Shown piece by piece: positions 37,238 to 48,695 of a DNA stretch of 64,000 nt (its first letter is position 1; each line of letters opens with the position of its first letter). A program made the translations under genes and the position numbers. Under the pieces are notes generated by a model. The model saw only the letters and a program-made list of their open reading frames with translations, was not told the DNA's origin and ran no database searches. The stretch is from Pseudoalteromonas luteoviolacea B = ATCC 29581 (GTDB lineage: Bacteria; Pseudomonadota; Gammaproteobacteria; Enterobacterales; Alteromonadaceae): assembly GCA_000333235.1 (NCBI GenBank), contig CAPN01000029.1, positions 1 to 64,000 of the forward strand, read 5' to 3'.

Positions 37238-40003
37238 ATGACCAAATTAAGCTTTAGAGATAGCGTTTTAACCTTGACCTTACTGCCAACTGTTGTCATT
37301 GGCTTGTTATTAGGTAGCTATTTTACCTTAAATCGCTTTGTCGAGCTTGAACAAAATGTCGAAGCTCGAGGCACCAGCATTATTGAACCGCTTGCGGTTG
37401 CGCTTGAAGCACCACTCAAGGCGCAAGACAAAGCTCAATTACATCGCCTTTTGACCATGACGCAAAGTCAACACGGCAACCTTATTCGATCAATAGCGAT
37501 ATTCGATAAACACAACAGTTTACTTCTAACAAGCAATCTACAGCCAAAGTTTGTTGATTTTAGTTTACCTGTCAACATTGGCGAATTGCACGCAACAAAC
37601 GTAGAGCACCACGACACCTCAATCGTGTTTTACACGCCAATTAAACATTTCAGCCAACAAGTTGATTTATGGACAGGGCCAGTGCCAAGTAATTTAGGTG
37701 CCCTTGCAATTGAACTTAGCTTAGACGAAGCTCGAATTTCCCAACAACGAGCGGTACTAGCAAGCATCGCCATTTTGATGATCACGTTACTTGTTGCAGG
37801 GATATTCGCACTGTATTTTGGGCAACGTTTTACTCACCCGTTGCGCAAGCTCTTACTCGCGACGGATAAATTAACTGAAGGTAAACAAGACATTGGTTTA
37901 GAAACTCCAATGGAAGGGGAATTTGAATTGCTCCGTCAAGGCTTAACCAGTATCGGAGTAAAAATGGCATTTCAGAAGGAAGAAATGCAAAAACACATTG
38001 ACCAAGCAACCAGTGATTATCGAGAAACGCTAGAGCAATACGAAACACAAAACATTCAGCTGAGTATTGCCAAACGTGAAGCCCAAGACGCTAACCGTGT
38101 TAAATCTGATTTTTTAGCTAAAATGAGTCACGAGTTACGTACGCCTCTCAATGGGGTAATTGGCTTTACCCGGCAGCTCTACAAAACCCCCTTGAATCGC
38201 CATCAAAAAGATTACCTTGACACTATTGTACTGTCAGCCAACAGTTTGATGAATATCATCTCGGATATATTGGATTTTTCAAAACTCGAAGCAGGCGCGA
38301 TGGATCTGGAGCACATTCAGTTCCAACTTCGCGATGTCGTTAACGAAGTCATGACCTTACTTGCGCCAAGTGCTCACGATAAACAACTCGAGCTTTCGGT
38401 TTACATTAATCGCCGAGTGCCTGAAAACCTCATTGGCGATCCGACTCGCTTTAAGCAAGTGCTAATTAACCTAATCAACAATGCGATTAAATTTACCGAA
38501 AAAGGCTCCGTTAAAATTGACATCGGTCACCGCATGATCGACGACCAAAGAACCTCGTTATTGGTCTCGGTGTCTGATACTGGCGTTGGCATAGCACAAG
38601 AAAAACAAGACACGCTCTTTACGCCATTTGGCCAAGCTGACTCTAGTATTACACGTAAATTTGGTGGCACTGGGCTTGGTTTGATCATTACCAAACACAT
38701 TGTTGAAGCAATGAAAGGACGTATTACGCTAAACTCTGCCCAAGGTAATGGCACTTGTTTTACCTTCAATGCTATTTTTGATTTACCGAATCATCACTTC
38801 AACAATGATATGCCTATCAAGCCATTACAACACAAACGTGTACTGTATTTTGAAACTCAAGAGCATACTCATCAAGCCGTTGCAGCATTACTTCAAGAAT
38901 GGGAAATGCAAGTCACGGCCTGTTCGGACGAAGAAACCTTCTTAAAAGCGCTAGAACCAGAATTTAACTATGACGTGTGCATTGTTGGCCATATGGCAAC
39001 CGTAGACCAAATGCCTGCGCTAAAGTCCTACATTAGTAAGGTACGCAGTCAAACAGACTATTTGTATCTTATGCTGAATACCATTTCACACAATATGCGC
39101 GAATCGCTGATTGGTTCAGGTGCAGACGCGTGTTTAAGTAAACCCGTTAATAACCGAAAGCTCTGTGAATTGTTGGCAGCTCCCTATCGTCTTGACCACC
39201 CGGATGTATCAAGCGATGAGGATCAGATGGATATTTTGCCACTAAAAGTCTTAGTTGCCGATGATAATGATGCGAATTTAAAGCTCATTACTACGTTATT
39301 AGAAGAGCAAGTTGAATCAATCGACAAGGCGCACAATGGCGCTCAAGCAATATCACTGTGTAAGTCGCACAAGTACGATATTATCTTTATGGATATTCAA
39401 ATGCCGATTACAGATGGCATCACAGCGTGTAAAACCATATTAGATGCTTCATTAAATGAAGATACGCCTATTTTTGCAGTGACGGCGCACGCATTGACCA
39501 CCGAAAAAGAAGAGTTACTGAAAATTGGGTTTAAAGGCTATCTCACTAAACCCATTGATGAAGACATGCTGAAACAAACCATTTGCGATGTCAGCCAAAC
39601 CGTGATCCGTGTTAATAATAAACACAGCAAAGCTAACAATGCGCCTTCTATGCCTCCTTTTGAAAGCCATTTATTAGATTGGCAACAAGCGCTGCAGCAT
39701 GCGGGTGGAAAAAATGACCTTGCCCTCGAAATGCTCAATATGCTGCTACTTAGCGTTCCTGAAACGGTGAAATTACTAAAAGACGCGACTGACAGAGAAG
39801 ATCATGAGCATCTACTTACCATCGTACATAAATTTCATGGCGCATGTTGCTATACCGGCGTTCCAAAACTTAAGAAGCTTTCTGAAACCCTTGAGACAGC
39901 GTTAAAACAACACGTTCCAATTAACGACTTAGAACCTGAATTGCTTGAGTTAGTTGATGAGCTTGAAAACTTATTGCGTGATTCCGGATTAGCTGCGCTA
40001 TGA
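37238..40003 (+). CDS. barA: Hybrid sensor kinase BarA
   Basis: 921 residues (E. coli 918). TM1 near 10-30, a periplasmic domain, TM2 near 170-190, HAMP, then HisKA with [15 protein letters not shown] (His298), HATPase (LINLINNAIKFTEKG, GTGLGLIITKHIVE), a degenerate receiver, a true receiver with Asp719 in FMDIQMP, and Hpt with VHKFHGACC (His864). BarA phosphorylates UvrY/GacA, which drives the Csr small RNAs controlling carbon flow, motility and biofilm. Position next to rlmD-relA is diagnostic. The partner uvrY is not in the window. Confidence 0.95.
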   Translation: MTKLSFRDSVLTLTLLPTVVIGLLLGSYFTLNRFVELEQNVEARGTSIIEPLAVALEAPLKAQDKAQLHRLLTMTQSQHGNLIRSIAIFDKHNSLLLTSNLQPKFVDFSLPVNIGELHATNVEHHDTSIVFYTPIKHFSQQVDLWTGPVPSNLGALAIELSLDEARISQQRAVLASIAILMITLLVAGIFALYFGQRFTHPLRKLLLATDKLTEGKQDIGLETPMEGEFELLRQGLTSIGVKMAFQKEEMQKHIDQATSDYRETLEQYETQNIQLSIAKREAQDANRVKSDFLAKMSHELRTPLNGVIGFTRQLYKTPLNRHQKDYLDTIVLSANSLMNIISDILDFSKLEAGAMDLEHIQFQLRDVVNEVMTLLAPSAHDKQLELSVYINRRVPENLIGDPTRFKQVLINLINNAIKFTEKGSVKIDIGHRMIDDQRTSLLVSVSDTGVGIAQEKQDTLFTPFGQADSSITRKFGGTGLGLIITKHIVEAMKGRITLNSAQGNGTCFTFNAIFDLPNHHFNNDMPIKPLQHKRVLYFETQEHTHQAVAALLQEWEMQVTACSDEETFLKALEPEFNYDVCIVGHMATVDQMPALKSYISKVRSQTDYLYLMLNTISHNMRESLIGSGADACLSKPVNNRKLCELLAAPYRLDHPDVSSDEDQMDILPLKVLVADDNDANLKLITTLLEEQVESIDKAHNGAQAISLCKSHKYDIIFMDIQMPITDGITACKTILDASLNEDTPIFAVTAHALTTEKEELLKIGFKGYLTKPIDEDMLKQTICDVSQTVIRVNNKHSKANNAPSMPPFESHLLDWQQALQHAGGKNDLALEMLNMLLLSVPETVKLLKDATDREDHEHLLTIVHKFHGACCYTGVPKLKKLSETLETALKQHVPINDLEPELLELVDELENLLRDSGLAAL

Positions 40004-40098
40004 CCTATTTACGATGTGAGGGAGTTGTATTAACTAGCCTGATTTAAGAGAAATTCGCTGTCTTAACATCAAACTATTTAGTCAAAATAGTACTTATT

Positions 40099-40134
40099 AA
40101 GTTAAGAGCGCGGCCATCACCGCGCTCTTAACTT
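40099..40134. terminator. Hairpin between barA and pdxJ
   Basis: A 15-bp perfect stem around a CCATCA loop (arms 40099-40113 and 40120-40134). It separates convergent genes; the T-tract is weak on both sides, so termination may be partial or Rho-assisted. Confidence 0.75.
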
Positions 40135-40160
40135 TGCGTTTTCTCGCGTTCACACCAGTA

Positions 40161-40898
40161 TTAAATCCCTAAACGCGCATCTTGCATAAGCTTTTTCATG
40201 TCTGCAACGGCTTTAGCAAAGCCATCGATTGCTGCACGAGCAACAATCGCATGACCAATATTGAGCTCGTAGATCTCAGGGATTGCCGCAATAGGTTTCA
40301 CGTTGTGATAATGCAAACCATGACCTGCATTGACGATTAACCCTTTACTGTGAGCGTATTTCACACCTTCTGTAATGCGTGCTAACTCTTTTTGCTGTGC
40401 TTCATCTGTCGTAGCATCTGCATAACACCCTGTATGGATCTCAATATATGGCGCGCCGACTTCAACGGTTGCATCTATTTGGCTTTTATCAGCATCAATA
40501 AACAAAGATACTTTAATGCCTGCTGCTGAAAGTCGTGAAACGGCATCTTTTAATTTACCGATTTGGCCTTTAACGTCTAAACCGCCTTCAGTCGTTAACT
40601 CTTCACGCTTTTCCGGTACTAAGCACACAAAGGCAGGGTTTATTTCAAGTGCAATGCCAATCATTTCTTCAGTCACCGCGCATTCGAAATTCATGCGGGT
40701 TTGCAAGGTTTTAGCCATCACATAAACATCTCGGTCTTGAATATGGCGACGATCTTCTCGCAAGTGGATAGTGATACCATCAGCACCCGCGTGCTCAGCT
40801 ACCGATGCCGCATGAACCGGATCGGGATAAGAGGTGCCTCGGGCTTGACGCAATGTAGCAACATGATCAACATTAATGCCTAATAAAATTTCTTTCAT
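40161..40898 (-). CDS. pdxJ: Pyridoxine 5'-phosphate synthase PdxJ
   Basis: 245 residues. It joins deoxyxylulose-5-phosphate and aminoacetone-phosphate to form pyridoxine phosphate in vitamin B6 synthesis. The family blocks [58 protein letters not shown] and [12 protein letters not shown] are complete. Last gene of the lepA-lepB-rnc-era-recO-pdxJ chain, 4 bp after recO. Confidence 0.97.
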   Translation of the reverse strand: MKEILLGINVDHVATLRQARGTSYPDPVHAASVAEHAGADGITIHLREDRRHIQDRDVYVMAKTLQTRMNFECAVTEEMIGIALEINPAFVCLVPEKREELTTEGGLDVKGQIGKLKDAVSRLSAAGIKVSLFIDADKSQIDATVEVGAPYIEIHTGCYADATTDEAQQKELARITEGVKYAHSKGLIVNAGHGLHYHNVKPIAAIPEIYELNIGHAIVARAAIDGFAKAVADMKKLMQDARLGI

Positions 40899-40902
40899 AA
40901 CC

Positions 40903-41583
40903 TTACCTTGAAATGAATAATTCTCTGGATTTTAATTCTTTATAGCCTAACAAAGGGCGCAGCACTTGGCGACTCAAAAGCTTAGCTTGCTGACGCGTTT
41001 TTACATCGGAAAAGTCATTGGCAGCAATATCCATCAGCACCTTGCCTTGATAAAACCCTTGTTCGGGAACAAATCCGACTTCACTGAGGTACCCATAGTG
41101 AAGCGCCGGCTTAATCGGTTGGCCAGTTGCGTCTACGTCAAACTCGATGCCAAACCCTAGGAGATTGAGTAACTCAAATTCGTAATTGCGCAATATCACC
41201 TCTACTTCCTCATTGTCGCACAAACGCTTTAAGTGCAATTCATATAAGGAAAACGCATCATCAAGAGGTTCATTGATGGGCATCAATCGATAACTCAGTT
41301 CATTAAGATAAAAGCCACAGTACAACCGTTTACCGTGATCAGGTTTGTAAGCATCGAGCAATTCGAATTGATTTAAATATTTTACTTCGTGGCGCCCTGT
41401 GAAGCGGCAGAGTAACGGCGTAAAAGGCTGGAGCTGAGCATTTTGTTTGAGATGTTGCTTGCCCTTTATACGAGCAAGCATTTTGATGTGGCCGATCCCT
41501 TCAACGACTACATTAAGCATCACCGAAGAATCACTCACTGGACGACGATGCAAAAGATAGGCGCGAGCGAAATCGCTATCCAA
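40903..41583 (-). CDS. recO: DNA repair protein RecO
   Basis: 226 residues. A recombination mediator that with RecR loads RecA onto SSB-coated gaps. Recognised by an N-terminal OB fold ([34 protein letters not shown]), the YLNELSYRL and [13 protein letters not shown] helices, and position between era and pdxJ. Zinc-finger cysteines of some RecO proteins are absent, as in E. coli. Its start abuts the era stop. Confidence 0.93.
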   Translation of the reverse strand: MDSDFARAYLLHRRPVSDSSVMLNVVVEGIGHIKMLARIKGKQHLKQNAQLQPFTPLLCRFTGRHEVKYLNQFELLDAYKPDHGKRLYCGFYLNELSYRLMPINEPLDDAFSLYELHLKRLCDNEEVEVILRNYEFELLNLLGFGIEFDVDATGQPIKPALHYGYLSEVGFVPEQGFYQGKVLMDIAANDFSDVKTRQQAKLLSRQVLRPLLGYKELKSRELFISR

Positions 41584-42483
41584 TTAGTCCTCTCCGTAAC
41601 CTAAGCTGCGTAGTGCTCGTTCATCATCAGCCCAACCCGACTTCACTTTTACCCACAACTCCAAAAAGACCTTGTTATCTAGCATGGCTTCAAGGTCTTT
41701 ACGGGCTTCACGGCCAATTACTTTTAGTTTTTCACCTTTATTACCAATCACCATGCGCTTTTGTGAGTCTCGTTCAACTAAAATTAACGCGTTTATCTGC
41801 CATACGCCATTTTCTTGCCATTTAAATTGCTCAATTTCAACGGTTACAGAGTATGGTAGTTCATCCCCCATGAAACGCATCAATTTTTCACGCACGATCT
41901 CTGCTGCTAAAAATCGCATGGAACGGTCAGTGACATAATCTTCTGGAAAATAAAACTCACACGCTGGCAGGCGTTTTTTCACTTCGTCTTTCACGATAGC
42001 AACATTTTTACCATTCTTTGCCGAAATTGGCACTATTGCGACAAATTCTCCTTTTTCATGTAACCATTGCACATGAGGGATTAAGTCCGCTTTGTCTTTC
42101 ACATTGTCGGCTTTATTTATTACTAATAAAATTGGGTGCCCTGTGCCTTTAATTTTATTAAGCACCATTTCATCATCTGGCGTCCAATGTGTCCCTTCAA
42201 CAACAAAGATGATCAATTCAACATCACCGATTGAACTAGCCGCAGCACGGTTCATTAAGCGATTAATCGCACGCTTTTCTTCACTGTGTAATCCTGGTGT
42301 GTCAACGTACACTGCTTGATAATTATCTTCAGTGTGAATACCCAAAATACGATGGCGCGTAGTTTGTGGTTTACGTGAGGTAATGCTTACCTTTTGTTCA
42401 ACGATGCAATTAAGTAACGTTGATTTACCGACATTAGGGCGACCAACAATCGCCACCATGCCGCAATGAGTATTAGGAGTCAT
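41584..42483 (-). CDS. era: GTPase Era
   Basis: 299 residues. An essential GTPase that binds the 3' end of 16S rRNA and promotes 30S maturation. G1 [13 protein letters not shown]2 TTRHRI, G3 DTPGLH and G4 NKAD are followed by a C-terminal KH domain with [19 protein letters not shown]. Overlaps rnc by 11 bp and abuts recO, so tightly coupled. Confidence 0.98.
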   Translation of the reverse strand: MTPNTHCGMVAIVGRPNVGKSTLLNCIVEQKVSITSRKPQTTRHRILGIHTEDNYQAVYVDTPGLHSEEKRAINRLMNRAAASSIGDVELIIFVVEGTHWTPDDEMVLNKIKGTGHPILLVINKADNVKDKADLIPHVQWLHEKGEFVAIVPISAKNGKNVAIVKDEVKKRLPACEFYFPEDYVTDRSMRFLAAEIVREKLMRFMGDELPYSVTVEIEQFKWQENGVWQINALILVERDSQKRMVIGNKGEKLKVIGREARKDLEAMLDNKVFLELWVKVKSGWADDERALRSLGYGED

Positions 42484-43150
42484 GCTTTAACTTCTTTAAC
42501 GCCTTTTCAGCCGCTTTTTGCTCTGCCTTACGACGTGAGCTGCCTTTTGAGATAATACTTTCCATCCCTTCAACAATACACTCAACCGTGAATGTCTGAT
42601 TATGCGCTTGGCCTTTAGTATCAACTACAGTATAGCCAGGAAGCGGTAATTTGCGGGCCTGCAAATATTCTTGAAGTAATGTTTTTGGATCTTTTTGGTT
42701 GTGGCCTGGCGAGATTTCATCCAATCTTGATTCGTACCACGCTAGCACCAGCTCAGCACACGTATCGATATCCGAGTCTAAGAATACGGCACCTATGATT
42801 GCCTCAACCGCATCCGCAAGTGTTGATTCACGGCGAAACCCACCGCTTTTTAATTCACCCGGACCTAAGCGCAAATAGTCACCTAAGTTAAACTCAACGC
42901 CAAATTCAGCTAAAGTTTGCCCACGCACTAACGTCGAGCGCATTCGGCTTAAGTCCCCTTCACGCGCTTTAGGAAATTTATGGAATAACGCATTTGCTAT
43001 CACAAAGCTTAAGATAGAATCACCCAAAAACTCTAAACGCTCATTGTGTTGGCCTTTAAAGCTACGATGCGTCATCGCCTGCTCTAGCAACTCTGGCGAA
43101 GTAAAGGTGTAACCGATTTTATTATAAAGTTCTTTTACGTCTTTTTTCAT
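42473..43150 (-). CDS. rnc: Ribonuclease III
   Basis: 225 residues. It cleaves double-stranded RNA in rRNA and mRNA maturation. Signature [20 protein letters not shown] with the catalytic acidic residues, the second acidic patch [13 protein letters not shown], and a C-terminal dsRNA-binding domain ([37 protein letters not shown]). 2 bp after lepB; overlaps era. Confidence 0.98.
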   Translation of the reverse strand: MKKDVKELYNKIGYTFTSPELLEQAMTHRSFKGQHNERLEFLGDSILSFVIANALFHKFPKAREGDLSRMRSTLVRGQTLAEFGVEFNLGDYLRLGPGELKSGGFRRESTLADAVEAIIGAVFLDSDIDTCAELVLAWYESRLDEISPGHNQKDPKTLLQEYLQARKLPLPGYTVVDTKGQAHNQTFTVECIVEGMESIISKGSSRRKAEQKAAEKALKKLKHDS

Positions 43151-43152
43151 TG

Positions 43153-44088
43153 TTAGTGAATACTACCTAGGCGCTCAAACCTTACACCAGTTGGAACCCA
43201 ACTTGGCAATAGGCTATCTGGGCCATTATCAAATTCAAAACTCATCCAAATGAACACCGCCTTTCCGACTAAGTTCTCTTTTGGAACGAAGCCCCACATA
43301 CGGCTATCTTGGCTATTATCGCGGTTGTCACCCATCATAAAGTAACTGTCTTGTGGTACAACCCATTCATCGGTACGAGTCCCCGGCTGTTGATAGTAGC
43401 GAGCCTTGCCTTCTAATGCTTCTGGATTAATAAGGATATCGTGAGTCTGTCCCGGTAATGATTCTGTCACACGAACGAGTGGCATTAAACCTTGAAAAAA
43501 CTCGTCACGATTTACAATGTCCATATCCACAGCATTGAATTCGCTACAAAATAAATCCCCTGACTTTTCCTGACCGTCTTCACATTTCGGTTTTATATAT
43601 AAGCGCTTGTTGCGATAAACAATCCGATCTCCGGGTAAACCTATTGTGCGTTTAATGAAGTCAACTCTTTCATCTAGAGGAAATTTAAACACAACGATAT
43701 CACCGCGCTCTGGTTCATCCACATCAATCAGTTGGGTACGCCAGACCGGATCTTTAACACCATAGCTGTATTTCTGTACTAAGATGAAATCCCCAACGAG
43801 AAGTGTTGGCATCATCGAACCAGACGGAATTTGGAACGGCTCAAAAATGAACGAGCGGAAAATCGTAATTGCCGCGATCATCGGGAAAATCGATTTCGCG
43901 CCTTCCGTTATGGCAGGCACTGGTGCGATTTGCGCAATGACGTCTTCGTCTAAATCAGCTTGAGATGCACCTTGAGCAATCGCAAGGCGCTCGCGGCGTT
44001 TTGGTGCAAAGACCAAGTGGTCAATTAGCCAAATTAAACCAGAACCTAGCGTCAATAACACCAGAAATACTGAAAAGTAACCTGCCAT
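43153..44088 (-). CDS. lepB: Signal peptidase I LepB
   Basis: 311 residues. It cleaves Sec and Tat signal peptides at the outer face of the inner membrane. An N-terminal TM (about 3-22), a cytoplasmic loop and a second TM (about 68-86) precede the catalytic Ser in [20 protein letters not shown] and the Lys in [15 protein letters not shown]. The box [17 protein letters not shown] is intact. Directly downstream of lepA (16 bp). Confidence 0.97.
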   Translation of the reverse strand: MAGYFSVFLVLLTLGSGLIWLIDHLVFAPKRRERLAIAQGASQADLDEDVIAQIAPVPAITEGAKSIFPMIAAITIFRSFIFEPFQIPSGSMMPTLLVGDFILVQKYSYGVKDPVWRTQLIDVDEPERGDIVVFKFPLDERVDFIKRTIGLPGDRIVYRNKRLYIKPKCEDGQEKSGDLFCSEFNAVDMDIVNRDEFFQGLMPLVRVTESLPGQTHDILINPEALEGKARYYQQPGTRTDEWVVPQDSYFMMGDNRDNSQDSRMWGFVPKENLVGKAVFIWMSFEFDNGPDSLLPSWVPTGVRFERLGSIH

Positions 44089-44104
44089 AGTTATTCCTTA
44101 ATAC

Positions 44105-45901
44105 TTATTTTCCTACTTTCAAAATCGCTAAGAACGCGTCTTGAGGTACTTCAACGTTACCTAACTGCTTCATACGCTTCTTACCTTCTTTTTGTTTCTG
44201 AAGTAGTTTCTTCTTGCGGCTCACGTCACCACCATAACATTTTGCAAGTACGTTTTTACGTAATTGTTTTACAGTCGTACGAGCGATAACATGAGCACCT
44301 ATAACGGCTTGAATAGCAATATCAAACTGTTGACGCGGAATAAGCTCTTTTAACGCTTCCGCTAACTGGCGACCGCGCGATTGAGCGAAATCTTTGTGCG
44401 CAATAATCGCCAATGCATCAACTCTGTCGCCATTAATCAAAATATCTACTCGAACCATATCCGCCTCTTGGAAGCGAATAAAGTTGTAATCTAATGACGC
44501 AAAGCCACGACTCGTTGACTTTAATTTATCAAAGAAATCCATCACCACTTCGGCCATTGGCAACTCATACGTAACGGCCACTTGCTTACCGTGATAAGTC
44601 ATTTTCGTCTGCATACCGCGTTTTTCGATACACAACGTAATAACGTTACCTAAGTAGTCTTGTGGAACAAGAATATTCGCCTCAACAATCGGCTCACGAA
44701 TTTCTTCAATATTGTTAATCGGCGGCAAATCGCATGGATTATCAATGCGGATAACATCCCCATTTTTCAACTTGATTTCATACACTACCGTTGGGGCTGT
44801 AGTGATGAGATCCATATCATACTCACGTTCTAGTCGCTCTTGGATGATCTCCATATGTAGCATGCCTAGAAAACCAATACGGAAACCAAAACCAAGTGCT
44901 GTCGAGTTTTCTGGCTCGAATTGCAATGATGCATCATTCAAGCTCAACTTATTTAGCGCGTCACGAAATGCCTCATATTCATCAGAAGCTATCGGATACA
45001 TACCTGCATATACTTGCGGTTTTACGCGTTTAAAGCCAGGTAAACGTTGCGGAGCTGGCGCTTTTACTAACGTAATCGTATCACCTACTGGTGCACCATG
45101 AATGTCTTTGATACCCGCTATCACGTACCCTACTTCACCCGTTTTTAAGAGGCCAGTTTTGGTTTGCTTCGGCGTAAAAATACCAATGTCATCAACCTGG
45201 AACGCTTGCCCCGAAGACATGATCTTAATTTTGTCATTTAAACGTAATTCACCGTGTTTAATGCGCACCAATGATACAACGCCTTGGTACGGGTCAAACC
45301 ACGAGTCAATAATTAACGCTTGTAGTGGTGCATCTGGATCACCTTCTGGTGGTGGAATATCTCGCACAAGCACTTCAAGTACTTCATCAATACCAATGCC
45401 TGTTTTTGCACTACAACGCACCGCTTCCAATGCTTCGATACCAACAATGTCTTCAATTTCTTCAGCAACACGTAGCGGATCGGCTTGCGGTAAGTCGATT
45501 TTGTTTAATACCGGTATAACCTCTAAATTCATATCAAGAGCGGTATAACAGTTCGCTAATGTTTGCGCTTCTACACCTTGGCCAGCATCAACGACCAGTA
45601 ACGCTCCTTCACATGCGGCAAGAGAGCGTGATACTTCGTACGTAAAGTCAACGTGTCCCGGCGTATCGATGAAGTTCAATTGGTATACTTCACCATCTTT
45701 TGCCGTGTAATTCAAAGTAACGCTTTGCGCTTTAATTGTGATACCACGCTCGCGCTCGATATCCATCGAATCCAATACTTGCTGCTGCATCTCACGTTCA
45801 GTAAGGCCACCGCAGACTTGGATTAAGCGGTCTGAAAGTGTCGATTTACCATGGTCGATATGGGCGATGATCGAAAAGTTACGGATATGCTTGTGCTTCA
45901 T
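44105..45901 (-). CDS. lepA: Elongation factor 4 (LepA)
   Basis: 598 residues. A ribosome-associated translational GTPase implicated in 30S assembly and recovery of stalled ribosomes. GTPase motifs [29 protein letters not shown] and NKIDLP, EF-G-like domains II, III and V, and the LepA-specific C-terminal domain ([40 protein letters not shown]) are all visible. First gene of the lepA-pdxJ chain; rseC ends 67 bp upstream. Confidence 0.98.
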   Translation of the reverse strand: MKHKHIRNFSIIAHIDHGKSTLSDRLIQVCGGLTEREMQQQVLDSMDIERERGITIKAQSVTLNYTAKDGEVYQLNFIDTPGHVDFTYEVSRSLAACEGALLVVDAGQGVEAQTLANCYTALDMNLEVIPVLNKIDLPQADPLRVAEEIEDIVGIEALEAVRCSAKTGIGIDEVLEVLVRDIPPPEGDPDAPLQALIIDSWFDPYQGVVSLVRIKHGELRLNDKIKIMSSGQAFQVDDIGIFTPKQTKTGLLKTGEVGYVIAGIKDIHGAPVGDTITLVKAPAPQRLPGFKRVKPQVYAGMYPIASDEYEAFRDALNKLSLNDASLQFEPENSTALGFGFRIGFLGMLHMEIIQERLEREYDMDLITTAPTVVYEIKLKNGDVIRIDNPCDLPPINNIEEIREPIVEANILVPQDYLGNVITLCIEKRGMQTKMTYHGKQVAVTYELPMAEVVMDFFDKLKSTSRGFASLDYNFIRFQEADMVRVDILINGDRVDALAIIAHKDFAQSRGRQLAEALKELIPRQQFDIAIQAVIGAHVIARTTVKQLRKNVLAKCYGGDVSRKKKLLQKQKEGKKRMKQLGNVEVPQDAFLAILKVGK

Positions 45902-45968
45902 ATACTGGATTCTAAACTCTAAAAAGTCGTTAAAAGGATCAAAGCTGAGATTTTACCCGTATTCAGGG

Positions 45969-46418
45969 CTAATCACCATCAATTTGAGTCAAAGGTAGAC
46001 TAATTGGATAAATTTTTATCAATTTAATGTCGTGTTGGAAGGATTTAGTACGCGTTTTAGCAAATAGCACACCTAAACTGCCGCCAATTGCTGCACTTAC
46101 CAACTGACCTGCATCACCCATTTGTAAATACTGAGCGGCAAACGCGGCTAACATAAGAGCAAAGAGTAAAGGCACAAGATATACATAAATACTGTGTTGG
46201 ACTAACTTGCTGTCATCGAGTGCCAATTTCACTTTTTGACCCACCTCGACTGGTTCATCTAATTGCAGCCATAAGGTTTTTTTATCTGTTTTAAATAATT
46301 TACTAAAGACTTGTGAGCCACAGCGTCCGTTGCAACCTTCACATGGTTCTTTGGTTTGGGCTTGTAGCTCAGCTCGATTACCTTTCACAGCAACCACGGT
46401 CATCGTTTGTTCGATCAT
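45969..46418 (-). CDS. rseC: Sigma-E modulator RseC
   Basis: 149 residues. An inner-membrane protein with two central TM segments (about 70-90 and 95-112) and an N-terminal cysteine cluster CEGCNGRCGSQVF. RseC is linked to SoxR reduction (with Rsx) and to sigma-E regulation. Its ATG overlaps the rseB stop by 4 bp. Last gene of rpoE-rseA-rseB-rseC. Confidence 0.93.
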   Translation of the reverse strand: MIEQTMTVVAVKGNRAELQAQTKEPCEGCNGRCGSQVFSKLFKTDKKTLWLQLDEPVEVGQKVKLALDDSKLVQHSIYVYLVPLLFALMLAAFAAQYLQMGDAGQLVSAAIGGSLGVLFAKTRTKSFQHDIKLIKIYPISLPLTQIDGD

Positions 46419-47365
46419 AATGGACGGGTAACTGATTCTGCGATGCTCTTGGCCGTCATAGCTGGAATATTCCCGACTACTGATACATCAAAAGGACCTG
46501 AATTATGAACATAAATCGTCGTTGCACCTGAAGCCAAAGCACCACTTGGACGCTTACCTGGTAGTGGACGTTGTACAAACACCGAAATATCAATTAAGCC
46601 GTCTGAAAACAAATAATAGTCCGCTAGTTCATTGTTTAAGTCGAGTTTATGTCTATCCGATTTCAGTAATTCAAACCCAGCAGGTAACCATTGTATACGC
46701 CAATTATCTTTTGCATCTAATACCCCAATGTTGTTGGATGTACTGACCGCAGGTGGAAATTCTCGCGAGGCAATTTCAAGTAGCTGTTCAGCCGGCTCTT
46801 CCGTAATAGTCAAATGAGTCAATTGCAATTGTTCAAGCATTTCACCTGCTTGATTAACATAGGCGGCTTTTAACAACAAAGACGATTCAACGTCAACCCA
46901 CAGCCAATAATTGTATTTACTGTCGTCTTTGGATTCGATGCGCACCAGTTGAGCAGCTCGACCTGCAATTCTTCCTTTACCACCCAATACAAAATCATAA
47001 TGTGCTTCAAGGATTGAGATGTCTTTGAACAATACTTCAGGGATAGGACCGGCGATACTGTCGGTGTCGAGTGCGTAAGGAGGGGTTTGTGGTTCAAAAT
47101 AAATAACTCGGTTATTTACTCGTACCATCTCTAATCCAGCACCATTAAGCAAACTCAAGAATTCAAGCTCTTGACCGTCTTTGTTGCCATGAAGCCAACG
47201 ATAAGGCTCCATCGCCTTTCCTTTTACCACGACGTAGGATGCGTCAAAGTTTTGTGAATGAACGGCTTGCGCTAAACTTTGCAGCAACTGCTTTGCGCTC
47301 ATTGTGTCTTGTGCATGAGCCCAAGACGCAACGAAACACATACACACAAATAACAGCTTTTTCAT
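46415..47365 (-). CDS. rseB: Sigma-E factor regulatory protein RseB
   Basis: 316 residues with a signal peptide (MKKLLFVCMCFVASWAHA). A periplasmic protein with MucB/RseB N-terminal LolA-like domain (SYVVVKGKAMEPYRWLHG, VEFLSLLNG-like ELEFLSLLNGAGLEMVR) and a C-terminal domain (WLPAGFELL, YLFSDGLIDISVFVQ). It shields RseA from DegS and senses mislocalised lipopolysaccharide. 4 bp after rseA and overlapping rseC. Confidence 0.95.
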   Translation of the reverse strand: MKKLLFVCMCFVASWAHAQDTMSAKQLLQSLAQAVHSQNFDASYVVVKGKAMEPYRWLHGNKDGQELEFLSLLNGAGLEMVRVNNRVIYFEPQTPPYALDTDSIAGPIPEVLFKDISILEAHYDFVLGGKGRIAGRAAQLVRIESKDDSKYNYWLWVDVESSLLLKAAYVNQAGEMLEQLQLTHLTITEEPAEQLLEIASREFPPAVSTSNNIGVLDAKDNWRIQWLPAGFELLKSDRHKLDLNNELADYYLFSDGLIDISVFVQRPLPGKRPSGALASGATTIYVHNSGPFDVSVVGNIPAMTAKSIAESVTRPL

Positions 47366-47369
47366 TAAA

Positions 47370-48011
47370 TTAGTTTTGTTCCTTAGTCACATCTTGCGAT
47401 GCTTTTTCGGCCTTATTTTGTTTTGCTTGAGACAATGCGTAGGCCATTCTTGATTGACGTTGATGCTCTAATACCAATGCACCAATACGCTGTTGTTGTA
47501 ATTCACGTAAACCTTGTTGTGCGTTATCTATAGCCGGTTGCTCGGTAGAAAGACTCACAGGAGACACCGAACCTGTCAGCGGCATAGTTTGCAACGTTGG
47601 TAAAGTATTACCTTGCTCAACAGGTGAATTCTGCGTGTTTACACCGATTAAAGCAACTAAACAAACGCTCGCCGCAATTGCAAATTGTGCCACAGGCTTT
47701 CGAAACCGAGACAGAGGCACCACATTTGACCCCTGGTCCGAATGATTCGCCGCGGGTTGGTTTTCGAGCGCATTAAATTCATTGTTCTCATTATACGTCG
47801 GCTCGGATTCGAGCGCCTTTGCAATATTTTGTGTGATGTCTATACAAATTGCTTGTTCTTTACGAGCACGCATCGCATCACCAATCATCGCATAACGCGC
47901 AAACTGCTTCTCGTCTAGATTACTCAATGTCTCATGAGACATTGGTGCTTCGCCGTCAAATAGCTCTGACGTTGTGTAATCTAACGGAGCGTTTTTCTTT
48001 GCATTAGTCAT
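47370..48011 (-). CDS. rseA: Anti-sigma-E factor RseA
   Basis: 213 residues. A cytoplasmic N-terminal anti-sigma domain (ETLSNLDEKQFARYAMIGDAMRAR), one TM (about 111-127; FAIAASVCLVALIGV) and a periplasmic tail rich in Gln, which RseB and DegS act on. The start at ATG 48011 lies directly after the rpoE stop (TGA 48014-48016); a TTG at 48017 is in frame but would overlap rpoE. Sequence outside the anti-sigma domain is poorly conserved, as is usual. Confidence 0.92.
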   Translation of the reverse strand: MTNAKKNAPLDYTTSELFDGEAPMSHETLSNLDEKQFARYAMIGDAMRARKEQAICIDITQNIAKALESEPTYNENNEFNALENQPAANHSDQGSNVVPLSRFRKPVAQFAIAASVCLVALIGVNTQNSPVEQGNTLPTLQTMPLTGSVSPVSLSTEQPAIDNAQQGLRELQQQRIGALVLEHQRQSRMAYALSQAKQNKAEKASQDVTKEQN

Positions 48012-48013
48012 AA

Positions 48014-48595
48014 TCAAGACTCGCTTGTTAAGGAATTTAAATTATTATCAATGGCTTCGCGAGCTCTAAAGATTCTCGATCGTACTGTTCCTACCGGACA
48101 ATCCATCACCACCGCGATTTCCTCGTAACTCATACCTTCAATTTCTCTTAGCGTGATCGCAGTTTTCAAGTCTTCAGGTAATGCTTCTATTGTATTGAAG
48201 ATCACATGTTTAACTTCTTCGCTCATCAGTAAGTTTTCAGGTGATGCATTAGAACGCAATTGTTCTGCCCCATCGTAAACTTCGGCTTCTTCTGCATCGA
48301 TGTCATTCGCAGGGGGCTTACGCCCTACTGCCACTAAATAATTTTTTGAACAATTCACAGCTATTCTATATAGCCAAGTATAAAACGCACTTTCACCTCT
48401 AAAATTAGGCAAAGCACGGTATGCTTTAATAAAGGTTTCTTGTGCAACATCCGCCACATCACCATGATTACTCACATAACGTGAAATCAATGCTGCAACC
48501 TTATTTTGATACTTGGCAACCAACAAGTTAAACGCATTTTTGTCTCCTTGCTGAACGCGTTTAACTAACGCTAAATCTAAATCCTGCTCGCTCAT
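48014..48595 (-). CDS. rpoE: RNA polymerase sigma factor RpoE (sigma-E)
   Basis: 193 residues, ECF sigma factor for envelope stress. Region 2 (VAKYQNKVAALISRYVSNHGDVADVAQETFIKAYRALPNFRGESAFYTWLYRIAVNCSKNYL) and region 4 (LPEDLKTAITLREIEGMSYEEIAVVMDCPVGTVRSRIFRAREAID) follow the E. coli protein closely; quoted here in parts: ADVAQETFIKAYRALPNF and GMSYEEIAVVMDCPVGTV are the most diagnostic. Divergent from nadB, as in E. coli, and preceded by its own sigma-E-type promoter. Confidence 0.97.
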   Translation of the reverse strand: MSEQDLDLALVKRVQQGDKNAFNLLVAKYQNKVAALISRYVSNHGDVADVAQETFIKAYRALPNFRGESAFYTWLYRIAVNCSKNYLVAVGRKPPANDIDAEEAEVYDGAEQLRSNASPENLLMSEEVKHVIFNTIEALPEDLKTAITLREIEGMSYEEIAVVMDCPVGTVRSRIFRAREAIDNNLNSLTSES

Positions 48596-48695
48596 TCGAG
48601 CCGGTACTCCTCTAGTATTTTTTATTTACCTGTCACGTCTGTTGATTCAAGAAATCGACGTGATTCATGGTCTCGTTGCCAGTTCATACAGCTTC

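Noticed and set aside
37238..40003. Second receiver in BarA as a functional phospho-acceptor
   Set aside because: The first receiver-like segment lacks the Asp signature, as in BarA generally; only Asp719 is credible.
44712..45548. Long plus-strand ORFs inside lepA
   Set aside because: Antisense shadows caused by codon bias; amino acid content is Ser/Ile/Thr-rich without any domain.
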